Assembly: GCA_027593175.1 (NCBI GenBank)
Contig: JAQCJI010000002.1
Location: forward strand, 1 to 64,000
Length of the DNA: 64,000 nucleotides
Direction of reading: 5' to 3'
From: Bacteroidota bacterium
GTDB taxonomy: Bacteria; Bacteroidota; Bacteroidia; Cytophagales; Cyclobacteriaceae
Each line of letters begins with the position of its first letter. The stretch's first letter is position 1. Of this stretch, positions 8,781 through 17,617 are shown in pieces. Under the pieces are notes generated by a model, which made no database searches, was not told the origin of the DNA, and was given only the letters and a program-made list of their open reading frames with translations. Made by a program: the position numbers and the translations under genes.

Positions 8781-9843
8781 AGGGTTTCCAATCGGCAGGA
8801 GGATCGATAAATGCTCCAGAAATCACTCGACAATCGTCCGGAATAATGGCCCGATTTTGCTTGAAGGTTAAGTCATTTTTATCCACATATATTCGTCTGG
8901 TGGTTTCTCCACCCGCCATAAAGTAGCCCAGCACGACCTCGTCTGGATTGTCCAAACTGATCATGTTGCCACGCAAGTTCGCTGGAGGTGGGTCAAAGAT
9001 AGATCCGCTGATTTCTGCTTGTTGCTTTACCATACGCAGGAATCGATAGGCCCCTAGGGAGATGCTGTATTGCTTGAGATCCATTCTAAATTTGTTGACA
9101 AATCGAATGCCATCGTCTGCTATAAAGGAGGCTGGGATGCGGGTGCTTAGGCCATTGAAGTTGTCGTCATTGACTACAAAGAGACTCTGGTTGTTACTCG
9201 CTTCGTAGCGGAAGCACTGTACACAACAATCTTTAGGCTGTGGGCGTTTGTCGGGATTTTGAGGCGTTGGCCGAGGGGTATAGAGGTCTGGACGAGTTTC
9301 TAAGATGTAGACCGCAGGGCCATTTCGCCAGTAGTAAAAGTTATTTTCATCGGCGGGGTCCCTGAGTTCTACAAGGAGCTGTATGCCAGATTTAGGCACA
9401 GCACTTCCTTCGGTGGGCACGGTTACTGTCCGAATATTTAAGGACTGAATGGCTGGAACAGCAGCAACCCGCTCTGGAGTGGAGGTGTACACTTTTCCTT
9501 CAGCGGTTCGAATCTGAAGCGCGTAGGACTTGCCTACTTGAGCACGGAAATTTGCGGGTGTAAAATAAGATCCTTTCAAGTTGTCTACACCTTCGGTAAG
9601 GAATGTGATATTTCCCTCGTTATCCCTTACTACCACCGTAGCCAAAGTCACGGGACGAATGAGTCCTTCAAAAATACTCCCGTAGGTAGCACTTCTTGAA
9701 AGCGTAATCGCATGAGGGCCTGGCCCCGTGGAAATGATCCCTTCCACGGTCAAGAGTTGCTCTCCCTCAGGTACCTCGACCTCGTAGGGATCTACACAGG
9801 CCATCGGAAGGATTAGGAGTAGGAATACTAGTCTTTTCAACAT
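8779..9843 (-). CDS. DUF4249 domain-containing lipoprotein
   Basis: A 354-residue outer-membrane-associated lipoprotein with an N-terminal lipobox ending at Cys16 (LPMACVD). The DUF4249 fold begins with the typical EGEQLLTVEGIIS and ITLSRSATYG segments. A cysteine group DCCVQC sits in the middle and a further Cys near the C-terminus. DUF4249 proteins are regularly encoded next to TonB-dependent receptors and probably act as surface partners for uptake. Here it starts 3 nt after the receptor stop codon and is the last gene of the operon. The ligand is unknown. Confidence 0.9.
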   Translation of the reverse strand: MLKRLVFLLLILPMACVDPYEVEVPEGEQLLTVEGIISTGPGPHAITLSRSATYGSIFEGLIRPVTLATVVVRDNEGNITFLTEGVDNLKGSYFTPANFRAQVGKSYALQIRTAEGKVYTSTPERVAAVPAIQSLNIRTVTVPTEGSAVPKSGIQLLVELRDPADENNFYYWRNGPAVYILETRPDLYTPRPTPQNPDKRPQPKDCCVQCFRYEASNNQSLFVVNDDNFNGLSTRIPASFIADDGIRFVNKFRMDLKQYSISLGAYRFLRMVKQQAEISGSIFDPPPANLRGNMISLDNPDEVVLGYFMAGGETTRRIYVDKNDLTFKQNRAIIPDDCRVISGAFIDPPADWKP

Positions 9844-9846
9844 GGC

Positions 9847-12249
9847 TTAGAAGCTAATGGCATAACTTAAACTTGGAAGGGGAATTCCCAACAGGGCCAA
9901 ACGGAAGGCCTGTGGAGGTTGCTGTGGAGCATCATCAAAGAAGATAGAAAATGGATTTTTTCGCCCATACACATTGAGTACGGAGAAGGTCCAGTCCCCA
10001 TCAAAAAACTTTCCTTCCCCCTTTAACTTGAAATTGACTGAAAAATCAAGCCGGTGAAAGTCCGGAAGCCGTTGCTGGTTTCTATCCTTGAAGTAGGCCA
10101 GGTTATTTCCTGAAAAATCAAACTTTGCTTCTGGAAAGGTGACAGGTCTACCCGTACTGTATGCAAAGGTGGCTGAAATGGAGGTATTGGTACTCACCTT
10201 GTAATTTCCAATGAGGGTCAGGTCATGTGGTTTGTCAAAGTTGGAGGCATACCAGGTGCCATTATTGATGTTTTCCTCCTCAAATGGCGTAATCACACGT
10301 CTCAAAGACCTGGAATAGGTATAGGAAATCCAGCCAGTAAGTATACCAAGATTTTTCTTGACGTAGAGCTCCAACCCGTAGGATTGCCCTTTGGCAGGAA
10401 TAAGTTCGGTTTCGATATGATTTTGTAAAATCAAATTTGCCCCATCCTTGTATTCCACTACGTTTTGAAGGTCTTTGTAGTAGACCTCCACAGAAGTCTC
10501 AAAGATGTTTCCTTTGAAGTTGTTGTAGTAGCCAAGGGAGAATTGATCCGCAATTTGGGGCTTCAAAAATCCATCACTCAATTTCCATACATCCGAAGGA
10601 GCGATGGTTGCAGTGTTTGAGATGAGGTGGATAAATTGGTACATTTTGTTATACCCCAACTTTACCGAGCTGGCTTTGCTAAAGGAATAGCGAAAAGAAG
10701 CCCGCGGAGCAAGTCCATCGTAGGTTTGGATCAGTTCTTTTTCCCCATAATTGGTTTCACCGATGGCGGAACCATCTGAAACAGGAGTTCCTTCTTGGTA
10801 GGTCCGAACGGTTCGGGCACCCAGGTATTGGTATAGATCATAGCGGAGCCCATAGGATAAGCCTATTTTTTCCCCGATTTCCAACTCATGCTGGAAGTGG
10901 GCAGCCATTTCCCGGCCTGCTTCATTTTGCACCTTTTTAGGGAGCACATCTTCTGAAGTTCCCGTAGGAACTAACTCACCGGGTTGGATGGCCACTTGCT
11001 TGTATTCAGCACCAAAGGTAAAGGACTGGGTTGGACTTAAGGTATAGTTGAGAAAGGTTTTCCCCCCCATATCCTTGATATCCGAATTGATTTCAAAGTT
11101 GTTGAGACCGGACTGGTTAAAAATTCCATATTCATAGAGGGAATAAAAGCCAAGGGTCTCCATTTTGAGTTTTTCACTAAGTTTACTTTTCCATTGCAAG
11201 GAGTGTGCATTGTTTTGCCAGGAGATGGTGGTATCGGAGGCAAAGGCAAAGTCATCGTAGCTGGTGTAGTAGCTGTAGGTAAACTCGTTGTTTTCCGTTA
11301 AGGGGGCACTGATGACTAGGTTACCATCGTAAAAATTAGCTTTGGAGTTATTTAAAGTGGTATTACTTAGGGATTGCAAAAGCCAGTTGATGTAAGAGAT
11401 TCGAAAGCCTCCGATGATGGATACCTTGTCTTTGATAAGAGGGCCGTTGAGTGAAAGTTTCCCAGAAAAGTTACTTGCCATAAGGTCTCCTCCCCATTTG
11501 TCCACGCTCCCTGCTTTAGGAATGATGTCCAATATGGCCGAGCTTCTGCCTCCAAATCGGGAAGGAACCACTGCCTTATAGAGGGTAACATCGTTAACCA
11601 TGTCTGCATTGAAGGCGGTAAAAAGGCCAAACATGTGTGAAGGGTTGTAGATGGGAGCACCCGCAAATTGGATAAGGTTTTGATCCACTCCTCCTCCTCG
11701 GACATTGAGGCCTGAAGAGGCTTCCCCCACCTGACTGACACCCGGCAGGGTAGCGAGGGACCTTACGATGTCTATTTCGCCCATAAATGGTGGCAGCTCG
11801 CGCATAGTATTTACACTAAGCGTGACCGCACCCATGTTGGTGGATCGGATGTTTTTTTCTGGGTCGCTCCCGTAGATGATGACGTCGTCCAGGGTGAAAT
11901 CCTCCTGTAGCATGCGGATGGTAAGGCGACCCTCACCCACTGCCGTAATGGGATAGATTTTGGTCGTGTATCCTACATATCGGAATTCTAGGGTGTACTC
12001 TGCCCGGGAAACTTCAAATTCAAAGCTTCCGTTGGCATCGGTGATGCGGGTAAGGTTTAGCTCAGGGATTCTGACAGTGGCACCCACTAAGGCTTCTGCG
12101 GTGATTTCATCGGTTATTCTTCCCGAAATTTTGATGCCTTTGAGTTGTCCGATGTCACGACCGACCACCTCTCTCTTCACCGCGGGAGTTTGGCTCCAAA
12201 CAGCCGTAAGCCCAAAAAACAAAAAGATAAACAGGAATATTTTTTTCAT
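9847..12249 (-). CDS. TonB-dependent receptor with carboxypeptidase-like domain
   Basis: An 800-residue outer-membrane receptor. After a signal peptide (ending near VWSQ) comes a CarboxypepD-regulatory-like beta-sandwich (KISGRITDEITAEALVGATV), then the plug domain (IVRSLATLPGVSQVG, LNVRGGGVDQN) and a C-terminal 22-strand barrel ending in Phe (SYAISF), as barrel proteins do. It would import a substrate using TonB-ExbBD energy. It lies between an IPT/Kelch lipoprotein (10 nt upstream) and DUF4249 (3 nt downstream), so the three form one transcription unit. No SusD homolog is present. The substrate cannot be read from the sequence. Confidence 0.95.
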   Translation of the reverse strand: MKKIFLFIFLFFGLTAVWSQTPAVKREVVGRDIGQLKGIKISGRITDEITAEALVGATVRIPELNLTRITDANGSFEFEVSRAEYTLEFRYVGYTTKIYPITAVGEGRLTIRMLQEDFTLDDVIIYGSDPEKNIRSTNMGAVTLSVNTMRELPPFMGEIDIVRSLATLPGVSQVGEASSGLNVRGGGVDQNLIQFAGAPIYNPSHMFGLFTAFNADMVNDVTLYKAVVPSRFGGRSSAILDIIPKAGSVDKWGGDLMASNFSGKLSLNGPLIKDKVSIIGGFRISYINWLLQSLSNTTLNNSKANFYDGNLVISAPLTENNEFTYSYYTSYDDFAFASDTTISWQNNAHSLQWKSKLSEKLKMETLGFYSLYEYGIFNQSGLNNFEINSDIKDMGGKTFLNYTLSPTQSFTFGAEYKQVAIQPGELVPTGTSEDVLPKKVQNEAGREMAAHFQHELEIGEKIGLSYGLRYDLYQYLGARTVRTYQEGTPVSDGSAIGETNYGEKELIQTYDGLAPRASFRYSFSKASSVKLGYNKMYQFIHLISNTATIAPSDVWKLSDGFLKPQIADQFSLGYYNNFKGNIFETSVEVYYKDLQNVVEYKDGANLILQNHIETELIPAKGQSYGLELYVKKNLGILTGWISYTYSRSLRRVITPFEEENINNGTWYASNFDKPHDLTLIGNYKVSTNTSISATFAYSTGRPVTFPEAKFDFSGNNLAYFKDRNQQRLPDFHRLDFSVNFKLKGEGKFFDGDWTFSVLNVYGRKNPFSIFFDDAPQQPPQAFRLALLGIPLPSLSYAISF

Positions 12250-12259
12250 GGGGATAGGC

Positions 12260-13720
12260 TTAGATCGCGTCGGGGTTAAATTTGAACAATTCCATGGTCA
12301 AGGATCCACTCACTGATTCTTCGGGGGTACGGAGAAAATAAATCGAGCCATTGAGTTGGAAGTGGCCACTATTGATACTTTGAGGGAAACCAATGATTGG
12401 ATTTTTTGCTTTCCAGGTGAGGGTCTCTAGATTCAGTTCCCAGAGCTCTTGGGTAGCTCTAAATAGTCCCAAGTAGGCTTTTGATCCGATGACTTCCGCG
12501 ATGGGGAACCCTTGTCCTTTGTTGCCCGGATAGGTAGTCAATAGCTGCCAACTGTCGAGAGGGGGATTATACTCCCATACCTGCCCGTTGCTTCCTAGGA
12601 CGATCACCCGAGTAGCTCGAGCAAAGGCGGCGGCGTTGCGTCCCAAAGCAATTGGGGCATTGCGTTTGGTTACCCAGGTACGTTGCACTGGGTCGTAAGC
12701 ACGTACCAAAAGAGAGGCGCCGTCCAACCCTCCAAACAAAAGTAGGCCGCCTTCCCAGTCCACAGCCAAGGCATCTCTTGAGTTAAAAGGAAGATCTTCC
12801 AATCGCTCGAAACTGCTTCCATTGATTTTCCAGAAGCTTCGGTCGTAAACAAATTGATCGCGTGCCGGTTCCAAAGCACCACCACCGAGATAGCTGCTTG
12901 TGGCAAAAGCAAATCTGCGCCTGTTTCCAGGGAAACTAACTTCCGACCAGGTGCCAGTAGACGGGTTGAAGCGCTGAAATTTCGGATAATTATCTCCGAA
13001 CTTGACTTTACCAAGTCCCACATGAAATCCCAAAGCATTGGTAAAGTAAGTATTCTCGTAAATCCGAAGGCCGCCTGGGAAATCAGAAATCTTCGTGTAC
13101 TTACCCGCTTGGTACTCAAAAGGGTTCGGGAGGGTAATTTCTTTATCTTGAACTTTAAGTTTGATGGGAACGATAATTTGTCCAGTAGTCGCGGGTATTT
13201 TGACGTTAAGTCTGGATTCAAACACATTTTGAAGGACTGGAGCTTCTTTATTACCAAAAAACACTCTAGTCCCTTCCGGAAAATTTTTTCCTTGAATGAC
13301 TAATTCTTGTCCTGCCACTCCATAGCTTGGTGCAAAGCTAGTCACTGCCGGGGCCAAGGTGCTTAATTCAATGACTTTTCCTTCCAAGCTTTGTCCGTTG
13401 ATAGTAGCAAAGGCTTTGACAAAATAAGTTTGGCTCAGTTTAAACCCGCTTTTTTCACCAATGAATCGCCCAGGTTGGGTTTTTTCTCCTAGGGAAACAA
13501 TAATGGGACTTGTAAAAGAAGCTTGAGTGGAAAAAACAAAGCCATGATCTTCGGCCAACACTTCCCGATTGGCAAGAAGACGCCCAGAAATTCTGATTTT
13601 ATCCCCCCCTACAAATAATACCTCTTCGGTAGCAACGAGAATGGGCGTATCGTCTTCTTGGGTGCAGGACCAAAATACCAAAAGAATCAAAAAAAGAAAG
13701 GAAGTTCGTAGTAGTTGCAT
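12260..13720 (-). CDS. IPT/TIG and Kelch-repeat lipoprotein
   Basis: A 486-residue surface or periplasmic lipoprotein with a signal sequence and lipobox Cys19 (VFWSCTQ). An N-terminal beta domain is followed by an IPT/TIG domain near 130-210 (VTSFAPSYGVAGQELVIQGK). A Kelch-type beta-propeller then runs to the C-terminus, with repeats such as LLLFGGLDG, LGRNAAAFA and LGSNGQVWEYNP. It is the first gene of the TBDT/DUF4249 operon and has a good promoter. A ligand-binding or complex-scaffolding role at the receptor is inferred from this context; no catalytic motif is visible. Confidence 0.88.
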   Translation of the reverse strand: MQLLRTSFLFLILLVFWSCTQEDDTPILVATEEVLFVGGDKIRISGRLLANREVLAEDHGFVFSTQASFTSPIIVSLGEKTQPGRFIGEKSGFKLSQTYFVKAFATINGQSLEGKVIELSTLAPAVTSFAPSYGVAGQELVIQGKNFPEGTRVFFGNKEAPVLQNVFESRLNVKIPATTGQIIVPIKLKVQDKEITLPNPFEYQAGKYTKISDFPGGLRIYENTYFTNALGFHVGLGKVKFGDNYPKFQRFNPSTGTWSEVSFPGNRRRFAFATSSYLGGGALEPARDQFVYDRSFWKINGSSFERLEDLPFNSRDALAVDWEGGLLLFGGLDGASLLVRAYDPVQRTWVTKRNAPIALGRNAAAFARATRVIVLGSNGQVWEYNPPLDSWQLLTTYPGNKGQGFPIAEVIGSKAYLGLFRATQELWELNLETLTWKAKNPIIGFPQSINSGHFQLNGSIYFLRTPEESVSGSLTMELFKFNPDAI

Positions 13721-13743
13721 CGAAATTTGGAATGATCAAACAA

Positions 13744-13773
13744 CAAAAATACAGTAATACCCAAAGAATACAA
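13744..13773 (-). promoter_or_regulatory. Promoter of the IPT/Kelch-TBDT-DUF4249 operon
   Basis: On the minus strand, TTG, 19 nt, TATTTTTG matches the Bacteroidota consensus TTG-N17-23-TAnnTTTG. The -7 element ends 23 nt before the ATG at 13720. Confidence 0.6.
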
Positions 13774-13826
13774 TTCGCTAAAATGGATTATTTACTCCCT
13801 ATAAGGAGAATCTTATGGCTTTTCTA

Positions 13827-14540
13827 TTAAAATTTCAATAAAAATCCAGCGATCAATTGCTGGTAGTCTATTGTAGAAGTCCCGTCCGTTTCTTTCAAGC
13901 TATAGACTCGGGTTGGTATGGAAGGAAGATTTTTGGATTTTGAAAAAGACACAATTTCTCGATGAACCGGCTTGGAGGGGGTATCTTGGATCTGGATTTT
14001 GGAATTGAGGAAGAGCAGGACTTTTTCTGCCAGCTTGCAGAAATCCCCCATCTGCCTTGGTGGCAGGATCACCCAGAATTGTCCTGAAGGCGCAAGCAGC
14101 TGGCTGGCATGTCTTAGCAAAGCTTCAAAAGATAAACTATCCGTATGCAGGGCAAGGTTTCGTTTGCTATCACGGGACTTGAGGTGATCTGGGAAATAGG
14201 GGGGATTGCTGACAATCAAATCAAAGGAGATATCTGCTGAAAATTCTTGAAGGGCAGTAGGCTTTAGTTTCAACTGATCAGCAAAAGGGCTTTCCTTAAA
14301 ATTTTCTTTGGCCTGAGCAGCGGCTTCAGGATCAATTTCCAGAGCGGTAACTTGGGCTTCCGGAAAGCGTTGGGCCAGCATCAAGGCAATCACTCCAGTT
14401 CCAGTCCCGATATCTAGAATTTGTTTGGGAGATTTGCTCTGCGCCAGACTACCAAGCAAAACCGCATCGGTGCTTATTTTCATTGCGCAGCGGTCCTGCT
14501 CCACCCGAAATTGCTGAAATTGAAACCAGCTGTTTCCCAT
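13827..14540 (-). CDS. trmN6: tRNA1(Val) (adenine(37)-N6)-methyltransferase
   Basis: A 237-residue SAM-dependent N6-adenine methyltransferase of the YfiC/TrmN6 type. The SAM motif LDIGTGTGVIALML is near 40-54 and the catalytic NPPY is in DLIVSNPPYFPD near 110. The N-terminal FQFQQFRVEQDRCAMKI segment is characteristic of YfiC. It would methylate A37 of tRNA-Val. Its ATG overlaps the stop of the upstream UPF0316 gene by one base (TAATG), indicating translational coupling. Confidence 0.9.
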   Translation of the reverse strand: MGNSWFQFQQFRVEQDRCAMKISTDAVLLGSLAQSKSPKQILDIGTGTGVIALMLAQRFPEAQVTALEIDPEAAAQAKENFKESPFADQLKLKPTALQEFSADISFDLIVSNPPYFPDHLKSRDSKRNLALHTDSLSFEALLRHASQLLAPSGQFWVILPPRQMGDFCKLAEKVLLFLNSKIQIQDTPSKPVHREIVSFSKSKNLPSIPTRVYSLKETDGTSTIDYQQLIAGFLLKF

Positions 14541-15085
14541 TAAGTGCGCACTCTGCTGAGCAGTCGAGAGCGGAAGCGGGGCTTGTCTTCCATGATGTTG
14601 AGCTCCTCTTTAGAGACGCACTTCACACTTTCTATGGTGTAGAATGCCTTTTCATCGGTTGCTTTTACCTTGCCGATAAACTCGTGGAGTTGGTCTCTTT
14701 TCATCACGGTAAATAAAAGGTTGACCTTTCCATAGCGTCTTTCCGCGCCTAAGTTCGTGAAACAGTAGTTCTTCTCCATCATAAATTCCAGCAAGGTAAG
14801 TAGGGGCTTAGACGTGATGCCCCGTACCAATACCCAGCCTAAAGCCAATTTTTCATCCAACGTCATCCCTACATAGATTCCTGTGGCAAAACCGCCTACA
14901 TAAGCCAAATAGGAAAGTGGGTTATCCACATTTTGAAAAATTTGTCCGATAGCCAAAAGCCAGATCAAGGCCTCAAAAAATCCCAGGATGGGGACAATAT
15001 TTTTCTTGCTATTCATCATAAACATAATGCGGAGCGGATTGATGGATAGATCTGCTACCCGAGCAAAAAAAATCAACAAGGGCAT
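14540..15085 (-). CDS. UPF0316 family membrane protein (N-terminus likely frameshifted)
   Basis: The open frame gives 181 residues from the ATG at 15085. Two or three membrane helices in the first 110 residues (LLIFFARVADLSINPLRIMFM, IVPILGFFEALIWLLAI) are followed by a soluble DUF2179 domain (LLFTVMKRDQLHEFI), the UPF0316 architecture. The family usually has some 12-18 extra residues at the start. These are found upstream in another frame, beginning at an ATG at 15141 (MQDFLQNLGIS), and a single missing base near 15106 would join both parts. It is coupled to trmN6. The function of the family is unknown. Confidence 0.85.
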   Translation of the reverse strand: MPLLIFFARVADLSINPLRIMFMMNSKKNIVPILGFFEALIWLLAIGQIFQNVDNPLSYLAYVGGFATGIYVGMTLDEKLALGWVLVRGITSKPLLTLLEFMMEKNYCFTNLGAERRYGKVNLLFTVMKRDQLHEFIGKVKATDEKAFYTIESVKCVSKEELNIMEDKPRFRSRLLSRVRT

Positions 15086-15141
15086 GAGCAGGCAGTTGAA
15101 CAGATCGTTGAAATGCCCAAATTTTGAAGGAAGTCTTGCAT
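15086..15141 (-). other. Out-of-frame N-terminal coding sequence of the UPF0316 gene
   Basis: Translation from the ATG at 15141 gives MQDFLQNLGIS. The downstream frame, read back from ATG 15085, gives DLFNCLL. Adding one base at about 15106-15107 yields MQDFLQNLGISTDLFNCLL, which resembles the usual N-terminus of this family. The lesion may be real or a sequencing error. Confidence 0.55.
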
Positions 15142-15159
15142 GATAGAATGAAATACTTA

Positions 15160-15184
15160 CAAAAATACCGCTTTAATTAGCGGT
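15160..15184 (-). terminator. Terminator after the MFS gene
   Basis: On the minus strand, ACCGCT-AATTAA-AGCGGT is a perfect 6-bp hairpin followed by ATTTTTG, about 25 nt past the MFS stop. The trailing TATTTTTG also matches a -7 promoter element for the UPF0316 gene, so the site may do both jobs. Confidence 0.6.
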
Positions 15185-15208
15185 GCTAATCTTTAAAAGT
15201 GCTGAAAT

Positions 15209-16372
15209 TTAGATTTTTTGATCTTGACCAGCTGGAATTCCCAAGGCCATAAACTGGAGGGTCATCAGTAGGAGAAACCAGATGAGTAGGTTCCAGTTGC
15301 CAAATACATCCAAACAAATGCCAAAAACTAGGGGTCCTAAGGCGGCTAAGATATAACCTGCCGACTGAACCATTCCAGAAAGCCTAGAGGTGGTCAAGGC
15401 CTCTGCTGTACGCATAGAAATCAAGGTGTAGGCGATGCTCAAGCTCGCTCCGCTCCCGATGCCAATGACCGTAAGGGCTACATATGTAAGCAGTTCATTG
15501 TGGATAAATAGCGCGGAATAGCCGAACAGGTATCCAATGCCTACGGCCAGCACCACTCCAGATTGCTGTGGAAGGCGCATCAGCAGGTTGGGGGCAAAGA
15601 AAGTGCCGATCAAAGAGATCAATTGCATGTAGAAGAGCGCCATTCCAGCATTTACGGGAGTCATCCCCCGAGCGATAAGTAGGTCGGGTAGCCAGGTGAT
15701 CAAGGTGAAATACATGACTGATTGGGACCCCATAAATCCAGTGACCTGCCAGGCGAGTCGGGATTTCCATACATTTTTTCCTGCCAGATGCTCGGCATTG
15801 CCCTCGGATTTGGGAGGAGATAGCTGTGGAATCCAGGCGATAAGCGCCAGGGCCATCAAGCCTACCCAGGAAAGGAGTGCTCCTCTCCATCCCCATCCAA
15901 GCCCTTCTGCTAGGGGCACACTTATTCCCGAAGCGATGGCAGCAAACAAGGACATTCCGGTAGAGAGAAGCGCGGTCATCAAACCAATTTTCTCTGGAAT
16001 CCGGGCCTTAAAAAATGGAATCATCAGCACATTGGCGGTCACAATCCCTATTCCTGTCAAGGCTGTGCCTAGGTAAAGTAAGGCAATCCCACCTTGCACC
16101 CGAATGACCACGCCTATGGCAAGCAGGAGTATTCCAAGAAATATGGCTTTGCCATGCCCCAATTTCTTGCCCAGGCTTGGGGCAAACAAGGAAAAAATCG
16201 CAAAAGTAATCAGGCTTAGGGTAGTCAAAAATCCCGCCGCCCCGTTGGATATTCCCAGATCCTCCCGAATAAAAGGGATCAAAGGCCCTACTGAAGCAAT
16301 GGAGGTGCGCAGGTTGATCGAGATCAATATCACGCCGAGGATAAGTAAGGCTTGGGAGGAGGATTTGGGCAA
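15209..16372 (-). CDS. MFS transporter, CynX/NimT type
   Basis: A 12-helix major facilitator, similar to the cyanate/nitroimidazole (CynX/NimT) group by its SINLRTSIASVGPLIP start and overall length. The track ORF begins at 16546, but its first 58 residues are encoded by intergenic repeat sequence. A TTG at 16372 gives 387 residues, the normal family length, and is preferred; a nearby GTG is possible. It probably exports or imports a small anion or drug across the inner membrane, with the substrate unknown. It is separated from hemH by the repeat cluster. Confidence 0.85.
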   Translation of the reverse strand: MPKSSSQALLILGVILISINLRTSIASVGPLIPFIREDLGISNGAAGFLTTLSLITFAIFSLFAPSLGKKLGHGKAIFLGILLLAIGVVIRVQGGIALLYLGTALTGIGIVTANVLMIPFFKARIPEKIGLMTALLSTGMSLFAAIASGISVPLAEGLGWGWRGALLSWVGLMALALIAWIPQLSPPKSEGNAEHLAGKNVWKSRLAWQVTGFMGSQSVMYFTLITWLPDLLIARGMTPVNAGMALFYMQLISLIGTFFAPNLLMRLPQQSGVVLAVGIGYLFGYSALFIHNELLTYVALTVIGIGSGASLSIAYTLISMRTAEALTTSRLSGMVQSAGYILAALGPLVFGICLDVFGNWNLLIWFLLLMTLQFMALGIPAGQDQKI

Positions 16373-16512
16373 GGGAAGTCTTAAATACGAAATACGAGAT
16401 ACGAAATTAAGTACAAAGTAACAGGTACCAAGTACAAAGTATGGATTCGCATTCGAAATAGAATTCTGCAGGAAATGTACAATGTACCAGGTACTTCGTA
16501 CTTGGTACATAA
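16373..16512. repeat. Intergenic GTAC-rich repeat cluster with inverted arms
   Basis: The segment holds three tandem TACGAAA/TACGAGA units, followed by AGGTACCAAGTACAAAGTA (16423-16441) and an inverted near-copy TACTTCGTACTTGGTACAT (16492-16510), matching at 17 of 19 positions. It fills the gap between hemH and the MFS gene and falsely extends the MFS ORF. It has no coding signature. Confidence 0.6.
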
Positions 16513-17544
16513 TTAGGATCTCGACACGATTAAGTCTTCTACACACCTTACCCAGGTATCACTAGAGTTGAGGCTGGGCACCAAATCCCAATGCTCGCCG
16601 CCGAGCTCTTCAAACTGCTCCTTGTATTCTTCGCCCACCTCCACGGTAGTTTCCAAGCAGTCCGCCACAAAGGCAGGAGAGAAAACGAGTACTTTTTTTA
16701 CTCCATCTTTGGCAAACTGCTTGATGAGGTCCTCTGTGTAGGGTTTGATCCAAGGATCTTTCCCCAGTCGAGATTGGAAGCAGGTGACCACTTTATCTTC
16801 GGGAAGCCCTAGCTTGGCCGCCACTAGTCGGGTGGTTTGGAAACACTGTGCACGGTAGCAAAATTGATTTTTTAGACCATAATCGGCACAGCAAGTGCCT
16901 AGCTTGCAATGTCCTTCGACGCTCCCCTTGCGGATTTGCCTTTCGGGAAGGCCATGGTAGGAGAATAAATACTTGTCGTAGTAGTGCTTCTCCATCGCTT
17001 CTCTTCCTTGTTCGGCCCAAGCCTCGAGAAACAAGGGGTGATCTACGTAATTACTCACGAAGGTCATTTCCGGGATGATCTGCCAGCCACGGGCTATTTC
17101 CATCACCCGATCTATCACGGATCCGTTGGTAGCGGAGGCGTATTGGGGGAATAATGGGAGCACAATAATTTTCTTTACGTTTGCCTTATTTAGTTCATTC
17201 AAGGCCTTTTTTATGCTGGGGTTTTGGTAGCGCATGGCCATGGCCACGAGGTATTTTTTGGGATCTAGCTTTTCGACCAGCTTATCCTTCAAGTCTTGGG
17301 TATGAAAAAGTAGGGGAGAACCCCGATCGGTCCACAGCTTTCGGTATTCACCGGCAGATTTTGGGGCACGGAAGGGCGCAATAATCAGGTTGACCAGCAT
17401 CCATCGGGGAATAAAGGGGAAGTCAATCACGCGTCCATCCATCAAAAACTCCCGGAGGTACTTGCGTACATCCCCTGTTTTGGTGCTGTCTGGAGTACCC
17501 AAATTGACCAATAAGACTCCTATTTTTGCTTGACTTGTAGACAT
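16513..17544 (-). CDS. hemH: Ferrochelatase
   Basis: A 343-residue enzyme that inserts Fe2+ into protoporphyrin IX in the last step of heme synthesis. It has IGVLLVNLGTPDS at the N-terminus, the catalytic-His region SYHGLPERQ in the middle and the VFSPAFVADCLET motif in the C-terminal half. The track start at 17574 is a TTG lying inside a good promoter, so the ATG at 17544 (MSTSQAK) is chosen. A cysteine-rich loop (GHCKLGTCC then FCYRAQC) follows the active-site His, suggesting a bound metal or Fe-S cluster as in some bacterial ferrochelatases. Confidence 0.95.
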   Translation of the reverse strand: MSTSQAKIGVLLVNLGTPDSTKTGDVRKYLREFLMDGRVIDFPFIPRWMLVNLIIAPFRAPKSAGEYRKLWTDRGSPLLFHTQDLKDKLVEKLDPKKYLVAMAMRYQNPSIKKALNELNKANVKKIIVLPLFPQYASATNGSVIDRVMEIARGWQIIPEMTFVSNYVDHPLFLEAWAEQGREAMEKHYYDKYLFSYHGLPERQIRKGSVEGHCKLGTCCADYGLKNQFCYRAQCFQTTRLVAAKLGLPEDKVVTCFQSRLGKDPWIKPYTEDLIKQFAKDGVKKVLVFSPAFVADCLETTVEVGEEYKEQFEELGGEHWDLVPSLNSSDTWVRCVEDLIVSRS

Positions 17545-17571
17545 GGTGTTTGTGCTTTCTTTAAAAGGGCT

Positions 17572-17600
17572 CAAAATTATCCCCTTTTATTCTTTTTCAA
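17572..17600 (-). promoter_or_regulatory. Promoter of hemH
   Basis: On the minus strand, TTG, 18 nt, TAATTTTG closely matches the Bacteroidota consensus. The -7 element ends 28 nt before the ATG at 17544 and excludes the upstream TTG at 17574 as the start. Confidence 0.6.
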
Positions 17601-17617
17601 TAAGAGTAGTACTCCTT

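Noticed and set aside
16373-16546. 58 extra N-terminal residues of the MFS ORF
   Set aside because: They are encoded by the GTAC repeat cluster, show no transmembrane pattern typical of the family, and exceed normal length.
17545-17574. Longer hemH start at a TTG (17574)
   Set aside because: The start lies within the -7 promoter element, so it would not be transcribed.
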